NCBI GenBank assembly: GCA_023662705.1
Contig: JAMPIM010000021.1
Coordinates: 1 to 35,528 of the forward strand
Direction of reading: 5' to 3'
DNA: 35,528 nt
From: Candidatus Gastranaerophilales bacterium
GTDB taxonomy: Bacteria; Cyanobacteriota; Vampirovibrionia; Gastranaerophilales; Gastranaerophilaceae
Each line of letters begins with the position of its first letter. Within the stretch, counting starts at the first letter, position 1. Below are positions 16,480 through 24,930 of this stretch, piece after piece. Made by a program: the position numbers and the translations under genes. The notes beneath the pieces were generated by a model. That model was given only the letters and a program-made list of their open reading frames with translations, ran no database searches and was not told the DNA's origin.

Positions 16480-18378
16480 ATGATTAACAGAATTCAAAGC
16501 GGAGATACTTCGTTTAAGGGTGCGCGTGTAAATATTCTTGCGACTGCTGATAACCATGGGAATATTATGAGGCTTCCGCGTTTATTAAAAACAGTTGAGA
16601 ATAATGCAAAGGAAATTTTTCCTAAGTCGGAATCACCGAGCACTTTAAACTTTTTTGCAATTGTAGGCGATTGGTTTATTAATCCGTCTAAAAAAGGATT
16701 TATTACTCATCCCGAATTATCAAACGGTGATTTACAAAACTTGGCGCTGCTTAAGACAATTGATAGTGTGCGTATGATTGTTAAGAAAATGGTTGATAAA
16801 ATTCCGGGACAGCATAAACCTGTTATTCCTGAAACTCTTTATGCAATGGGCAATCACTGTTTGGATGCGGGAACATCTTTTATCTTGAATGTTATGCGCA
16901 AGAATCCGATGAAATCGCTTGTTACAAATGTTGATTTGGACAAATCACCAAGACTAACCGAATCTATGAAAACTAATCAGAATATTGTTAAATCAGCAGT
17001 TTTTTCAATTCCGGATGACAAAAGACCTGATTTGCTTCATAAAGTAATGTTTTTAGGTGTAACAATTCCAAGTATGGATTTTTACAACCCAGGACTTTGT
17101 GACGGATTGGAGTTCTTTGATAATTCAAATAAAAAGGATGCGAATTTAAAAGAAGAGGATATACAAGGTACTATTCAGGCAGTAAAATCTGAAGTTGAAG
17201 CTTTTAAAGCCGAAAATCCAAAGGGTGCGGTTATTCTCTTATCTCACATGGGCGGAAGACTTTCTGAAATAATAAGAGATAATGTTCCTGAAATAGACCA
17301 TATCTTGAATGGTCACGACCATAAGAACTCACAATTGAATGTTGGTATTACAAGTATTAATTCTCTCGGTAAAGATAATGAAATGATTAAGGCTTTGAAC
17401 TTTGAGTTTGATGATGACGGCAACTTTGCTAAAGGCAGAATGACTCCGTATTTTACGGAAACAACACTTGCCGATGGTTTGGAAAAACATCCGTTCCAAT
17501 TGTTTTTAGACGGTTTCTTTGAGAAAGACCTTGAACCGTTGGTTAGTCTTGGAGAGCTTAAATCCGAAGCGGATATAGAGGCTGCTAAAAAGAAATTCCC
17601 GCAGTATGTTGCTTTGGCTCTTGCTCGTTTAGGAATTTATGACAGTAAGCAGTCAGAAGTGATGATGCAGAATGATAATTTTAAAGAATTAATAAATTCA
17701 ATTGCAGCAAAAAGACTTGAAGAAGATGAAAGCGTAGAAAAAGGCTTGACATCATTGACTTATGGTAATGAAATCAGATATCAAAACAGCTATTTGATGA
17801 ATTATCTTACAAGTGCTTTAAAACGTGTGATTCGTGAAAAACACGATGCGGATGTCTTTACTGTTGCATTGCAGTCATCCATTGTTCGCGGCGGTTTGGA
17901 AAACGAGGCAGATAATTTAAAGGTTATGAAAGTTTTTGATGGTGTTAGTGAAGACCTTTCAAATCTGAGAATTGGGGATGTAAAAGGTCAGGAACTTGTT
18001 GGTTTGATTGTAGAGAATGTTCTTTCCAATTTGAAAGCTCCAACCAGAAACACTATTATCCATTGGTCTGATGTTCAGATTAACCGTTCTATGATTGAAG
18101 CAATTTCTACAGGAAATCTGAATGCTGATTATTCGGAAGCTGTACGTGTCAGAAATAAAATTACAAAACAGTTTGAGCCGATTGATATGGATGAAGACTA
18201 TAGAATGGTTATTGGTGAAAAATTCCTTGTAAAAGATGATATTGAATGGCCGGGACGCATAAGAGACCGTTTCGTATCTCTGGGTAAAACTTATGACCAG
18301 CTCTTTAGAGAGTATATCGAGAGCGTGGATTATAAATTGCATATTACACCTAAGACAAAAGAACAAAGAATTTTATAG
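16480..18378 (+). CDS. 5'-nucleotidase-like calcineurin-type metallophosphoesterase with N-terminal tag
   Basis: A 632-aa protein. All five metallophosphoesterase motifs are visible in order: ADNHGN, GDW, GNH, a SHMGG histidine and GHDH. This is the metal-binding set of the UshA/5'-nucleotidase family. A C-terminal 5'-nucleotidase-like substrate domain follows (about residues 440-625; NSYLMNYLTSALKR and SIVRGGLENEADN). It should hydrolyse phosphate esters such as nucleotides. Family members are usually exported, but this one has no signal peptide; instead it starts MINRIQSGDTSFKG, the recurrent tag. GAGGAG lies 9 nt before the ATG. It follows the secreted TPR gene by 27 nt and overlaps the convergent gene by 6 nt at the stop codons. 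Confidence 0.85.
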   Translation: MINRIQSGDTSFKGARVNILATADNHGNIMRLPRLLKTVENNAKEIFPKSESPSTLNFFAIVGDWFINPSKKGFITHPELSNGDLQNLALLKTIDSVRMIVKKMVDKIPGQHKPVIPETLYAMGNHCLDAGTSFILNVMRKNPMKSLVTNVDLDKSPRLTESMKTNQNIVKSAVFSIPDDKRPDLLHKVMFLGVTIPSMDFYNPGLCDGLEFFDNSNKKDANLKEEDIQGTIQAVKSEVEAFKAENPKGAVILLSHMGGRLSEIIRDNVPEIDHILNGHDHKNSQLNVGITSINSLGKDNEMIKALNFEFDDDGNFAKGRMTPYFTETTLADGLEKHPFQLFLDGFFEKDLEPLVSLGELKSEADIEAAKKKFPQYVALALARLGIYDSKQSEVMMQNDNFKELINSIAAKRLEEDESVEKGLTSLTYGNEIRYQNSYLMNYLTSALKRVIREKHDADVFTVALQSSIVRGGLENEADNLKVMKVFDGVSEDLSNLRIGDVKGQELVGLIVENVLSNLKAPTRNTIIHWSDVQINRSMIEAISTGNLNADYSEAVRVRNKITKQFEPIDMDEDYRMVIGEKFLVKDDIEWPGRIRDRFVSLGKTYDQLFREYIESVDYKLHITPKTKEQRIL

Positions 18379-18990
18379 TATCAGGGATAGAATTACTAAT
18401 CCTGAAATTATAAAAGATACAATTAACAGAATTTGGAAGGCTGATAGTCCTTCCTTTTTCTTTGTTGATTTACTTTTCATTGTATAAGATTGTTTTTTAG
18501 GTTTAGCAGTTTGTTTTCTGCCTTCTTTATATTTTTCTGTTAAACTTTTTTTTGATTTCTCGCCTGTGATTAGCAGGTCAATATCATATTGAAGTTTTAA
18601 GATATTGGAGTTTGCTTTTGTATAGTAAACCGCATAATTAATAGCCGCTTCAAAAGAACGCTGCAAGCATTCTAATGCCAGCATTCCTTCTTTTTTAACG
18701 GTTGATGAGTGTGCAGATGAGTTTCCCTGTTTTTTTAAGAAGTACAAGTCGTCAATGAATTCTTTTTCCTGCTCAGATTTGATTTTATCTTTTAATGTTG
18801 CGAGCATTTCATCAAATGTGGATTCAGGGGTGCATCTTGTGCCGATTACATTTTTGCAGATATTTTCTCCGAATTTGCGTGTTTGTACCATACACTGCTC
18901 AAAGTACTCATCTCTGTATAATTTTTCGGCTTCAGTGATTATATTATATAAATTGTTATCTATTTTTTTTAGAAAATTAAAATTTGTCAT
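18373..18990 (-). CDS. DUF4145/HEPN-like protein with C-terminal membrane anchor
   Basis: A 205-aa protein. Residues about 15-125 resemble the DUF4145 domain of the HEPN superfamily: an all-helical region with CMVQTRKFGENICKNVI, then FDEMLATLKDK and KKQGNSSAHSS, matching the family pattern of R-x-x-E, a helix and a G-N-x-A-H motif. DUF4145 often accompanies restriction or nuclease systems; none is visible here. A Lys-rich linker (about 150-180) leads to one hydrophobic helix (about 184-204, FQILLIVSFIISGLVILSLI) at the extreme C-terminus, a tail-anchor layout. Whether the HEPN-type RNase residues are functional is unclear. It is divergent from the sodium channel gene, separated by 51 nt. Confidence 0.65.
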   Translation of the reverse strand: MTNFNFLKKIDNNLYNIITEAEKLYRDEYFEQCMVQTRKFGENICKNVIGTRCTPESTFDEMLATLKDKIKSEQEKEFIDDLYFLKKQGNSSAHSSTVKKEGMLALECLQRSFEAAINYAVYYTKANSNILKLQYDIDLLITGEKSKKSLTEKYKEGRKQTAKPKKQSYTMKSKSTKKKEGLSAFQILLIVSFIISGLVILSLIL

Positions 18991-19041
18991 GACTTTTTCT
19001 TTTTTATTATACTTAAAATATACAGTTAGGAATAGGTAAAA

Positions 19042-19851
19042 ATGAAAGAGAAATTAAAATTTTTTATAGAAAATAAATATACATCAAATTTTATTTTAGC
19101 AGTCATTATATTTAACTCAATAGTGCTTGGTCTCATGACATACCCTGCAATAATGGCTAAATGCGGAGATTTTTTGACGGATTCGTGTACGGTTTGTGTA
19201 ATTATTTTTACAATAGAAATTTTTATTAAACTATATGTTTATGGCAAGAGTTTTTTCAAAGACGGATGGAATAATTTTGACTTTATTCTTGTTGCAATAT
19301 CGTGGATTCCAACGGGAGGTGTATTCTCCTCATTCCGTGCATTCAGAGTGTTGAGAGCGCTTCGGGCACTAAGACTTATTACGCGTATGCAGCGTCTCCG
19401 TATTATTGTTCAGGCAATTATTGAGTCGATTCCGAATGTCGGTTGGGCAAGTTTGCTGTTGCTTTTGATATTTTATATTTTTGCAATTATGGGTACAACA
19501 ATGTTTTCGGAAGCTTTTCCGGAGTTCTTTGGAACTATAGGAAAAAGTATGTATTCTCTATTCCAGATTATGACACTTGAAAGCTGGTCTATGGGGATTG
19601 CCAGACCTGTTATTGCAGAGTTCCCGTTTGCGTGGATATACTTTGTTTCATTTATTTTGACATCTTCTTTTATAGTAATGAATGTTATTGTAGGGGTTGT
19701 TGTCAATGCTATTGGAGAATTAAGCGAACAAAATCGTAAAGAACAGGAATTGAAAAATATTCTGAACTCAACTAATTTAGAGTTGGAATTGAATAAATTG
19801 AAATCGCAAATTACCATTGTAGAAAGTTTGATAAAATCTGAAAAGAATTAA
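19042..19851 (+). CDS. Bacterial voltage-gated sodium channel (BacNav/NaChBac family)
   Basis: A 269-aa, six-helix channel subunit expected to form a tetramer in the cytoplasmic membrane. The S4 voltage sensor is clear: arginines at 99, 102, 105, 108 and 111 spaced by three in SFRAFRVLRALRALRL. The pore contains TLESWSM (178-184), nearly identical to the TLESWAS selectivity filter of NaChBac, which supports Na+ over Ca2+ selectivity. S6 (about 200-225) is followed by a C-terminal coiled coil (about 228-268) typical of tetramerisation. Length matches the family (about 260-280 aa). The stop overlaps the convergent radical SAM gene in a TTAA. Physiological role (motility, pH or Na+ homeostasis) cannot be told from context. 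Confidence 0.92.
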   Translation: MKEKLKFFIENKYTSNFILAVIIFNSIVLGLMTYPAIMAKCGDFLTDSCTVCVIIFTIEIFIKLYVYGKSFFKDGWNNFDFILVAISWIPTGGVFSSFRAFRVLRALRALRLITRMQRLRIIVQAIIESIPNVGWASLLLLLIFYIFAIMGTTMFSEAFPEFFGTIGKSMYSLFQIMTLESWSMGIARPVIAEFPFAWIYFVSFILTSSFIVMNVIVGVVVNAIGELSEQNRKEQELKNILNSTNLELELNKLKSQITIVESLIKSEKN

Positions 19852-21014
19852 AATTCAAATTTTTTGAACTTTATATCCGAATGAATCGGGGCTGTAGTTT
19901 TATCTTGGTTGATGAAGTTTAGTCTCAGAGAAGTTTCTATCAATTGTTCGGATGGTGTAATCAGATATATTTGACCGTTTATGTCAATATTTTTGGTTGT
20001 GAAATTGTATGCTTTTTCACGTTTTTCTTGCGGAGTCATTGTAAGCCATCTGAAACTTTCAACAAATAGTTTTTTGTTGTTTTTTTCTATACTTTCAGTC
20101 GGGAAAAATCTCTGCCCTCTGCCTTTATTTTCAATGTAGTTATCTTCTCTATGCTGTGTAACATTTTCGGGTTTTAGTATATCATAGTTCTCAAGAGTGC
20201 TTCCTGTCAAGATTTTCAGTTTACTGAATATTTCTTTATATAAATTGCTTGCAGCTTCGTATCCGTTGTTATCAGTCTCGATGCCGTTAGGATAATTGTA
20301 TTTAAGCAAGATTGAACCGATTTCCGTACCGTTTTTATATAGAGGCAGGAATGTTTTTAAGGTATTTGCCATTTTTGTTGTATAAAATTCTCTGTTATAG
20401 CTGTGGAAAGGATTAACCGATATTCCAAACTCTTTTACACAGTCAGGATTTTGCATTATGTAACGACAGAGTTCTTCTGCTGATTCTTGAGATTGATTAT
20501 CGGTTGGATTCCATCCTGCTGTAACAAATACAAGCGGAAGTCCGAGTTTTTCATAAATTTCTTTTACGGAATCTCGGACGCTGTGGAGTGTTCCTTCCGT
20601 ATCTTTTATTTGAACAGCGGGTAAGTTTGCATCTTCAAACAGAGTTATATGCGAATTCCCTTGAAGAATATTGAAACCGAGTCGTTCATTTAGTTTTGCT
20701 ATTCCACCCGTAAAGCGCGTTAAGTCATCCCATAAAATTGAACTAATTTGTTTTGAATTTTCTTTTAGGGGTGCTAATGCATTTCTCAGGCAAAAAGTAC
20801 ATTGTTCTCTGCATCCGCGTGCAAGATTGAGAACCTGAAACCATTTTGTTAGAAATGTGATTTCTTCAAGACTTGTGTTTTTGAAGACGGTAATATCACT
20901 TTGTATTCCTTCAAGTAAAGGCAGCTTTACTTTTTCCAACGGAAACGCAGTATCCCTGATTTGCGGCGAGATACTTTTAAGATAGTTATTTATTCTTTTT
21001 GCTTGAATTTCCAT
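19848..21014 (-). CDS. Radical SAM protein, last gene of the ankyrin/AAA+ cluster
   Basis: A 388-aa protein. GCREQCTFC contains the CxxxCxxC motif (C68, C72, C75) that binds the SAM-cleaving [4Fe-4S] cluster, preceded by a strand (WFQVLNLAR) as in radical SAM barrels. No SPASM-type C-terminal cysteine cluster is evident. Later segments such as LPLVFVTAGWNPTDN, EFGISVNPFH and GSILLKYNYPNG look like successive barrel strands. The N-terminus (MEIQAKRINNYLKS) is Asn-bearing but lacks the FK tag. Its ATG overlaps the stop of the upstream gene as TAATG, so it is translated with the cluster. Substrate unknown; modification of a protein or peptide encoded by the cluster is one possibility (inference). 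Confidence 0.8.
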   Translation of the reverse strand: MEIQAKRINNYLKSISPQIRDTAFPLEKVKLPLLEGIQSDITVFKNTSLEEITFLTKWFQVLNLARGCREQCTFCLRNALAPLKENSKQISSILWDDLTRFTGGIAKLNERLGFNILQGNSHITLFEDANLPAVQIKDTEGTLHSVRDSVKEIYEKLGLPLVFVTAGWNPTDNQSQESAEELCRYIMQNPDCVKEFGISVNPFHSYNREFYTTKMANTLKTFLPLYKNGTEIGSILLKYNYPNGIETDNNGYEAASNLYKEIFSKLKILTGSTLENYDILKPENVTQHREDNYIENKGRGQRFFPTESIEKNNKKLFVESFRWLTMTPQEKREKAYNFTTKNIDINGQIYLITPSEQLIETSLRLNFINQDKTTAPIHSDIKFKKFEF

Positions 21015-21730
21015 TAGTGTTTTAACATTTTTCTTATTTTGGGAATAATATTTTTTTGCTGAATAGCTGTTTGTGTCATTGCTCGCTTTCTACGTTTTAT
21101 AGAATCTAGAAGCCGTTCTAGAAGATTATCGTATTCAGTTCCAAAATCAAGTCCTTTTGTTTGTTTAATTATTTGGGTAAGTTCTTTTATTAAACCGATT
21201 TCAGTACTGTCAAACTTAGATTTGTCAGCAGCTTCAATCGCGTCTGTAATGGATTTTTTTGCAGCATTTATTGTAGTTTGATATTGTTCATTTTGAGCAA
21301 ATTCTTCATCTACAGGTACAAAATCTTTCATATCTTTTGCTGTTATAAGAGTTAAAGCAGGGTCTTTGAATACAGGTTGAGATTGGATTTCTTCTCTGAT
21401 TTCCAGACTGTTTCTCTGACATTCGGGAGAAAGCCCTCTTCTGATTCTTGCTGCTTCAACTTCTGATTTAAAAAACTCATCCAGACTATGTTCTGAATCG
21501 TTTTCTATTGCACATGCAAAATTTAAGATAAATTGCGCCATATTGTGGCAGCCTTGATCTTGAATCTGATAGTCGTGTAATTCTTGTAATTTTGCAAATC
21601 TCTGTTTCAATTCTTCTGCCTGAGCTAAACGAAGAGCTCTTAGCATAGCTTCGTGTTCTCTATTTGATTTAAAAGAAACTTTATTTGTGTAGTTTAAATT
21701 AGAATTAAAATTTATTTTTTGTACTAACAT
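21014..21730 (-). CDS. Tagged helical protein of unknown function in the ankyrin/AAA+ cluster
   Basis: A 238-aa protein with no recognised domain. The N-terminus MLVQKINFNSNLNYTNKVSF followed by KS is a long version of the recurrent tag. The rest is almost wholly helical and charged, with likely coiled coil at about 28-55 (ALRLAQAEELKQRFAKLQEL) and a basic C-terminus (SIKRRKRAMTQTAIQQKN... KIRKMLKH). A good AAGGAG Shine-Dalgarno lies 5 nt before the ATG. It is separated by 51 nt from the upstream ankyrin gene and overlaps the radical SAM start (TAATG), so it is probably expressed with both. It could be an adaptor or a substrate of the neighbouring enzymes; nothing in the sequence decides this. 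Confidence 0.7.
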   Translation of the reverse strand: MLVQKINFNSNLNYTNKVSFKSNREHEAMLRALRLAQAEELKQRFAKLQELHDYQIQDQGCHNMAQFILNFACAIENDSEHSLDEFFKSEVEAARIRRGLSPECQRNSLEIREEIQSQPVFKDPALTLITAKDMKDFVPVDEEFAQNEQYQTTINAAKKSITDAIEAADKSKFDSTEIGLIKELTQIIKQTKGLDFGTEYDNLLERLLDSIKRRKRAMTQTAIQQKNIIPKIRKMLKH

Positions 21731-21781
21731 TTATTCTCCTTAAGTGGTCATTATAAATAAAACCTATGAAAAAAATCTTTG

Positions 21782-23119
21782 CTATCTGAATTCTCTGTAA
21801 TCTTTTATTCTTTCGTCCAAAAGTTTAGTAAATTCTTCACTCTGTTCAGGTTCAAGATTCTTAATAAGTGCACGGATTTCTGCTTCTGTGTCATCCTTCG
21901 GTCTTGAAATTCCGGTAAGGGATCTTAAATTTTGTGAACAATATTTGATTTCAGAAGGGTGTGTATTTTTTAATATAGCTTTGGCAACAACAAAATTTTC
22001 TCCCTCAAGTGCTATAATAAGCGGAGTTCTTCCGATTGAATCTTTTTTGCCGAAAAGAAAATAACTCTTTCTCAATTTTGCTGCAATATTGTCAGCAATT
22101 TCTACTTCTTTTGAGTTTTCAGGGTTAATGTATGTTTCTGCAAAAAAATGTCCGATATTTTCATCCAATTCATTTAGATTTGTATTAATTGTGTCCCTTT
22201 TTCCTATTATATTAACAGCTTCAGAAATTTGATTTAACGTAAAAACACCTTCTTTGTCATAAGCAGATTTTAGCTTTTCAATACTCTGCATTGCAATTGC
22301 TGTTTCTACAGCATCTATATAATCTTTTATCTCTCGATCATCAAGACCTCTCATTTCATTTCTATTCCAACGATTATATCTGTAATTATCTTCTTGTACC
22401 GGAATAGCTTTAATAAGCCTAATAATTTCTTTCATATCAAGTTTGCTTATATCTACGGAATGATGAGTAATAATTTTACGAAAATCATAAGGTCTAATCA
22501 TATTCTTAATAGCTTGTATGATAGGAGGTTCTTGACCGGGTGGAGTAAACATCATGTCAATGGTTTCTGATGAATGAGCAAGAGTACTTACTAGGCAGCC
22601 TCCTTTATTTTTAATTGCCCAAGTTAAAGGTGTTTCGCCTGTTTGCGTATTAACAGCATTCATATCAAACTTTCCTTTTTTTGCAAAATGATCAAGAGTG
22701 CTTACCAATGAAGAAAAATACATGGAACCGCATTCATATTTAGATTTCATCATTATTACAAGTATATTATCTCCATTATAGTCTGTTGCCTTCCAGTTTA
22801 TTTTCCCAAGAACACCTTCATCTTCATAATAACCCAGTGTTGACATAAAACCTGAATACCCTTTTTTCATTAATTCAATTATAAGAACGTCTCCACAAGA
22901 ACATCTTTCATTCATATCCAAATTACCAAATTCTTTTTTTAGATACTCTTTCATTTGTGCGCGAGTAACGCCTTCTTCGCACTTCTTGTTATAATATTCA
23001 ATAATTTGAAATATTTTTTGGCTCTTAATAGGCTCTTGGGCTTGAAAACCAGGATTTGTTTTAGAGCGTTGAATGTTGTTATTTTTATATTGATTTATTA
23101 TGATTGGACTGATTCGCAT
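21782..23119 (-). CDS. Tagged ankyrin-repeat protein 2
   Basis: A 445-aa protein. It starts MRISPIIINQYKNNN and reaches NPGFQAQ by residue 28, a variant of the recurrent tag. Divergent ankyrin-like units are visible around 105-200 (NWKATDYNGDNILVIMM; NAVNTQTGETPLTWAIKNKG) and 357-385 (DSIGRTPLIIALEGENFVVA). Residues about 278-385 (ekLKSAYDKEGVFTLNQI ... ENIGHFF ... TPLIIALEGEN) align with residues 464-575 of the neighbouring ankyrin protein, defining a shared C-terminal module. A cluster of cysteines (CSC near 73-75) is not an obvious metal site. Its start overlaps the stop of ankyrin protein 1 (TAATG). Ankyrins mediate protein binding; partners are unknown, with the AAA+ protein the obvious candidate. 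Confidence 0.78.
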   Translation of the reverse strand: MRISPIIINQYKNNNIQRSKTNPGFQAQEPIKSQKIFQIIEYYNKKCEEGVTRAQMKEYLKKEFGNLDMNERCSCGDVLIIELMKKGYSGFMSTLGYYEDEGVLGKINWKATDYNGDNILVIMMKSKYECGSMYFSSLVSTLDHFAKKGKFDMNAVNTQTGETPLTWAIKNKGGCLVSTLAHSSETIDMMFTPPGQEPPIIQAIKNMIRPYDFRKIITHHSVDISKLDMKEIIRLIKAIPVQEDNYRYNRWNRNEMRGLDDREIKDYIDAVETAIAMQSIEKLKSAYDKEGVFTLNQISEAVNIIGKRDTINTNLNELDENIGHFFAETYINPENSKEVEIADNIAAKLRKSYFLFGKKDSIGRTPLIIALEGENFVVAKAILKNTHPSEIKYCSQNLRSLTGISRPKDDTEAEIRALIKNLEPEQSEEFTKLLDERIKDYREFR

Positions 23120-24930
23120 TATAATTCTTCCTTAAGTATATTAATAATCTCTTCGCTTTCACACTTTGAGATTAGTTCTCTAATATAGAATCTTTCATAT
23201 TTATAAAATTGCAGCAACAGTTTTACTAATCCTGTATTTTCTGCTTCTATAGCTTTGGTTAAAGGTGTTTGATCTATTCCATTTGCAGTTTTGAAATCAT
23301 AATTCTGTTTTTTATCCAGAATTCTGATAATTTTACCCATTTTGCTCATTTTTTGTAAATCATTGATATCAATCTGAATATCACAAAGCAAATGACCGAT
23401 AGTATCATCAATAGAGTTAAATGTTATTTTATTAAGTTCCAGTCTTTTTGACTTTGAGTTGTTTGTTATCGTTTCCACAAATGTTTCAAGTTGTTCTAAT
23501 GTCAATTCTCCATTTTTCTCGTATAAAGATTTAATTTCATTGAGAGCTATTTGAGGCAACGCTTTATTTATATTTTCGGCATATCTGTCAAACTTGCTGT
23601 TAGCAGTAAATTCAACGATGTTTTTACCTTCGGAATTCTTCTCATATATATTAAAACTCGGGTGTAGAATTAATGGCATAAAATCCCAACTCCACAGTTC
23701 TTCCTCAATAGCCAGAAATACCAGGGGGTCGTCGTATGGCATTGTTTTATCCATAACATTTGCACTCGGAAATTTTGTTACATATTCAATATAACTATGC
23801 CTTTCTTTAACGGCATATTCCAAAGCAGAGATTAGCGGTCTTCTGGTGTCAACGTATGAAAGACATAAATTGCTTGCGTTTATCTTATCCGGAGGCAAAT
23901 GGACGATTCTGTATATGACATCAAAATCTTTCTTTTTTAAAGCAAGTATTAAGGCATTTTCTCCATTTGCATCATAAGCATTCCAATTGACATCGTCTCT
24001 TGTCGCAAGGAATTTTAATAGATCTTCATTCCCTGTTTTTACAGCTTTCAGAACCAGAGTATCTCCTTCTCGGTTGCGTGAATTAATATCAATATCAGGA
24101 TTTTCTGCAAAGAATTTTTCTACCAAAAACGGAGTATGAATACAATCTTCTAACTCAAAAATTTTAGTACTTTGATATTTTACATCTTTTAAGATTTCTC
24201 TAACTTCATCCGAAACATTTCCTTCTTGTAATAAATCAAGACACTGATTCAGGTTTTCACCTTTTTCTTTCAGAAATTTCAACAGTTCAATATTGTTGCT
24301 TTCAATTGCTCGAAGCCCTGCTGATTTTTCTATATCAAGATTAACTTCTTTCCAGTAATCTCCGTAAAGAACAGGTATGTTTGGATTTCTCTTCGGCAGC
24401 GGCTTCCAAAAGCGTAAGTCTTTCAATATTGATAAAAAAGAATTATTTAATTCTTCATACTCGGGAGTATTTGGTATGCTTGCTATTTGCAGCATCAGAT
24501 AATCCATCTGAGCAATAAATTCGTGAGGATTTCCCTTCTTTAACTCTGAAAATGCTCTATAAGCATAGTGGAACTTTGTGATACAGTGGTCCTTGTAAGT
24601 TTTTTCTTTTATGCTGTCAATTGCAGGATTCAGCTCTTCTAAAGTATTAAATTGTTGTGTTGCACAAATTTCGTCATCTTTATTTTTTAGAATTCTGCTA
24701 AAAAGAGAGCTCTTTATTTTTCTGGCAATAGTAATAGTAAAACTCGTAGCTTTTTGGAGCAATGTATTGTTATTTCCAGATATGCAAATATCATATTCTT
24801 GAGACCATTTGTTTATAAAATCATTGTTCAAGAGTTCTTGATGTGTGCATCCTAAGCTTTTTAAAGTTTTTTTTGAAACTATAAGCTTTTCAAAATTAGG
24901 ATTATTATTGGAAACTGCTGAAATCTTCAT
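23119..24930 (-). CDS. Tagged ankyrin-repeat protein 1
   Basis: A 603-aa protein beginning MKISAVSNNNPNFEKL, a form of the recurrent tag. Residues 30-180 are helical and unassigned. Ankyrin-like units follow: about 203-235 (AIESNNIELLKFLKEKGENL), 280-310 (DINSRNREGDTLVLKAVKTG...LLKFLA), 315-345 (NWNAYDANGENALILALKKK) and 545-575 (TANGIDQTPLTKAIEAENTG). Residues 464-575 (IKSLYEKNGELTLEQLETFV ... DDTIGHLL) match the C-terminal module of ankyrin protein 2. No signal peptide or membrane helix is evident. The start overlaps the AAA+ stop (TAATG). It is probably an adaptor or scaffold acting with the triple-AAA+ protein; this is inference from position and shared domains. Confidence 0.78.
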   Translation of the reverse strand: MKISAVSNNNPNFEKLIVSKKTLKSLGCTHQELLNNDFINKWSQEYDICISGNNNTLLQKATSFTITIARKIKSSLFSRILKNKDDEICATQQFNTLEELNPAIDSIKEKTYKDHCITKFHYAYRAFSELKKGNPHEFIAQMDYLMLQIASIPNTPEYEELNNSFLSILKDLRFWKPLPKRNPNIPVLYGDYWKEVNLDIEKSAGLRAIESNNIELLKFLKEKGENLNQCLDLLQEGNVSDEVREILKDVKYQSTKIFELEDCIHTPFLVEKFFAENPDIDINSRNREGDTLVLKAVKTGNEDLLKFLATRDDVNWNAYDANGENALILALKKKDFDVIYRIVHLPPDKINASNLCLSYVDTRRPLISALEYAVKERHSYIEYVTKFPSANVMDKTMPYDDPLVFLAIEEELWSWDFMPLILHPSFNIYEKNSEGKNIVEFTANSKFDRYAENINKALPQIALNEIKSLYEKNGELTLEQLETFVETITNNSKSKRLELNKITFNSIDDTIGHLLCDIQIDINDLQKMSKMGKIIRILDKKQNYDFKTANGIDQTPLTKAIEAENTGLVKLLLQFYKYERFYIRELISKCESEEIINILKEEL

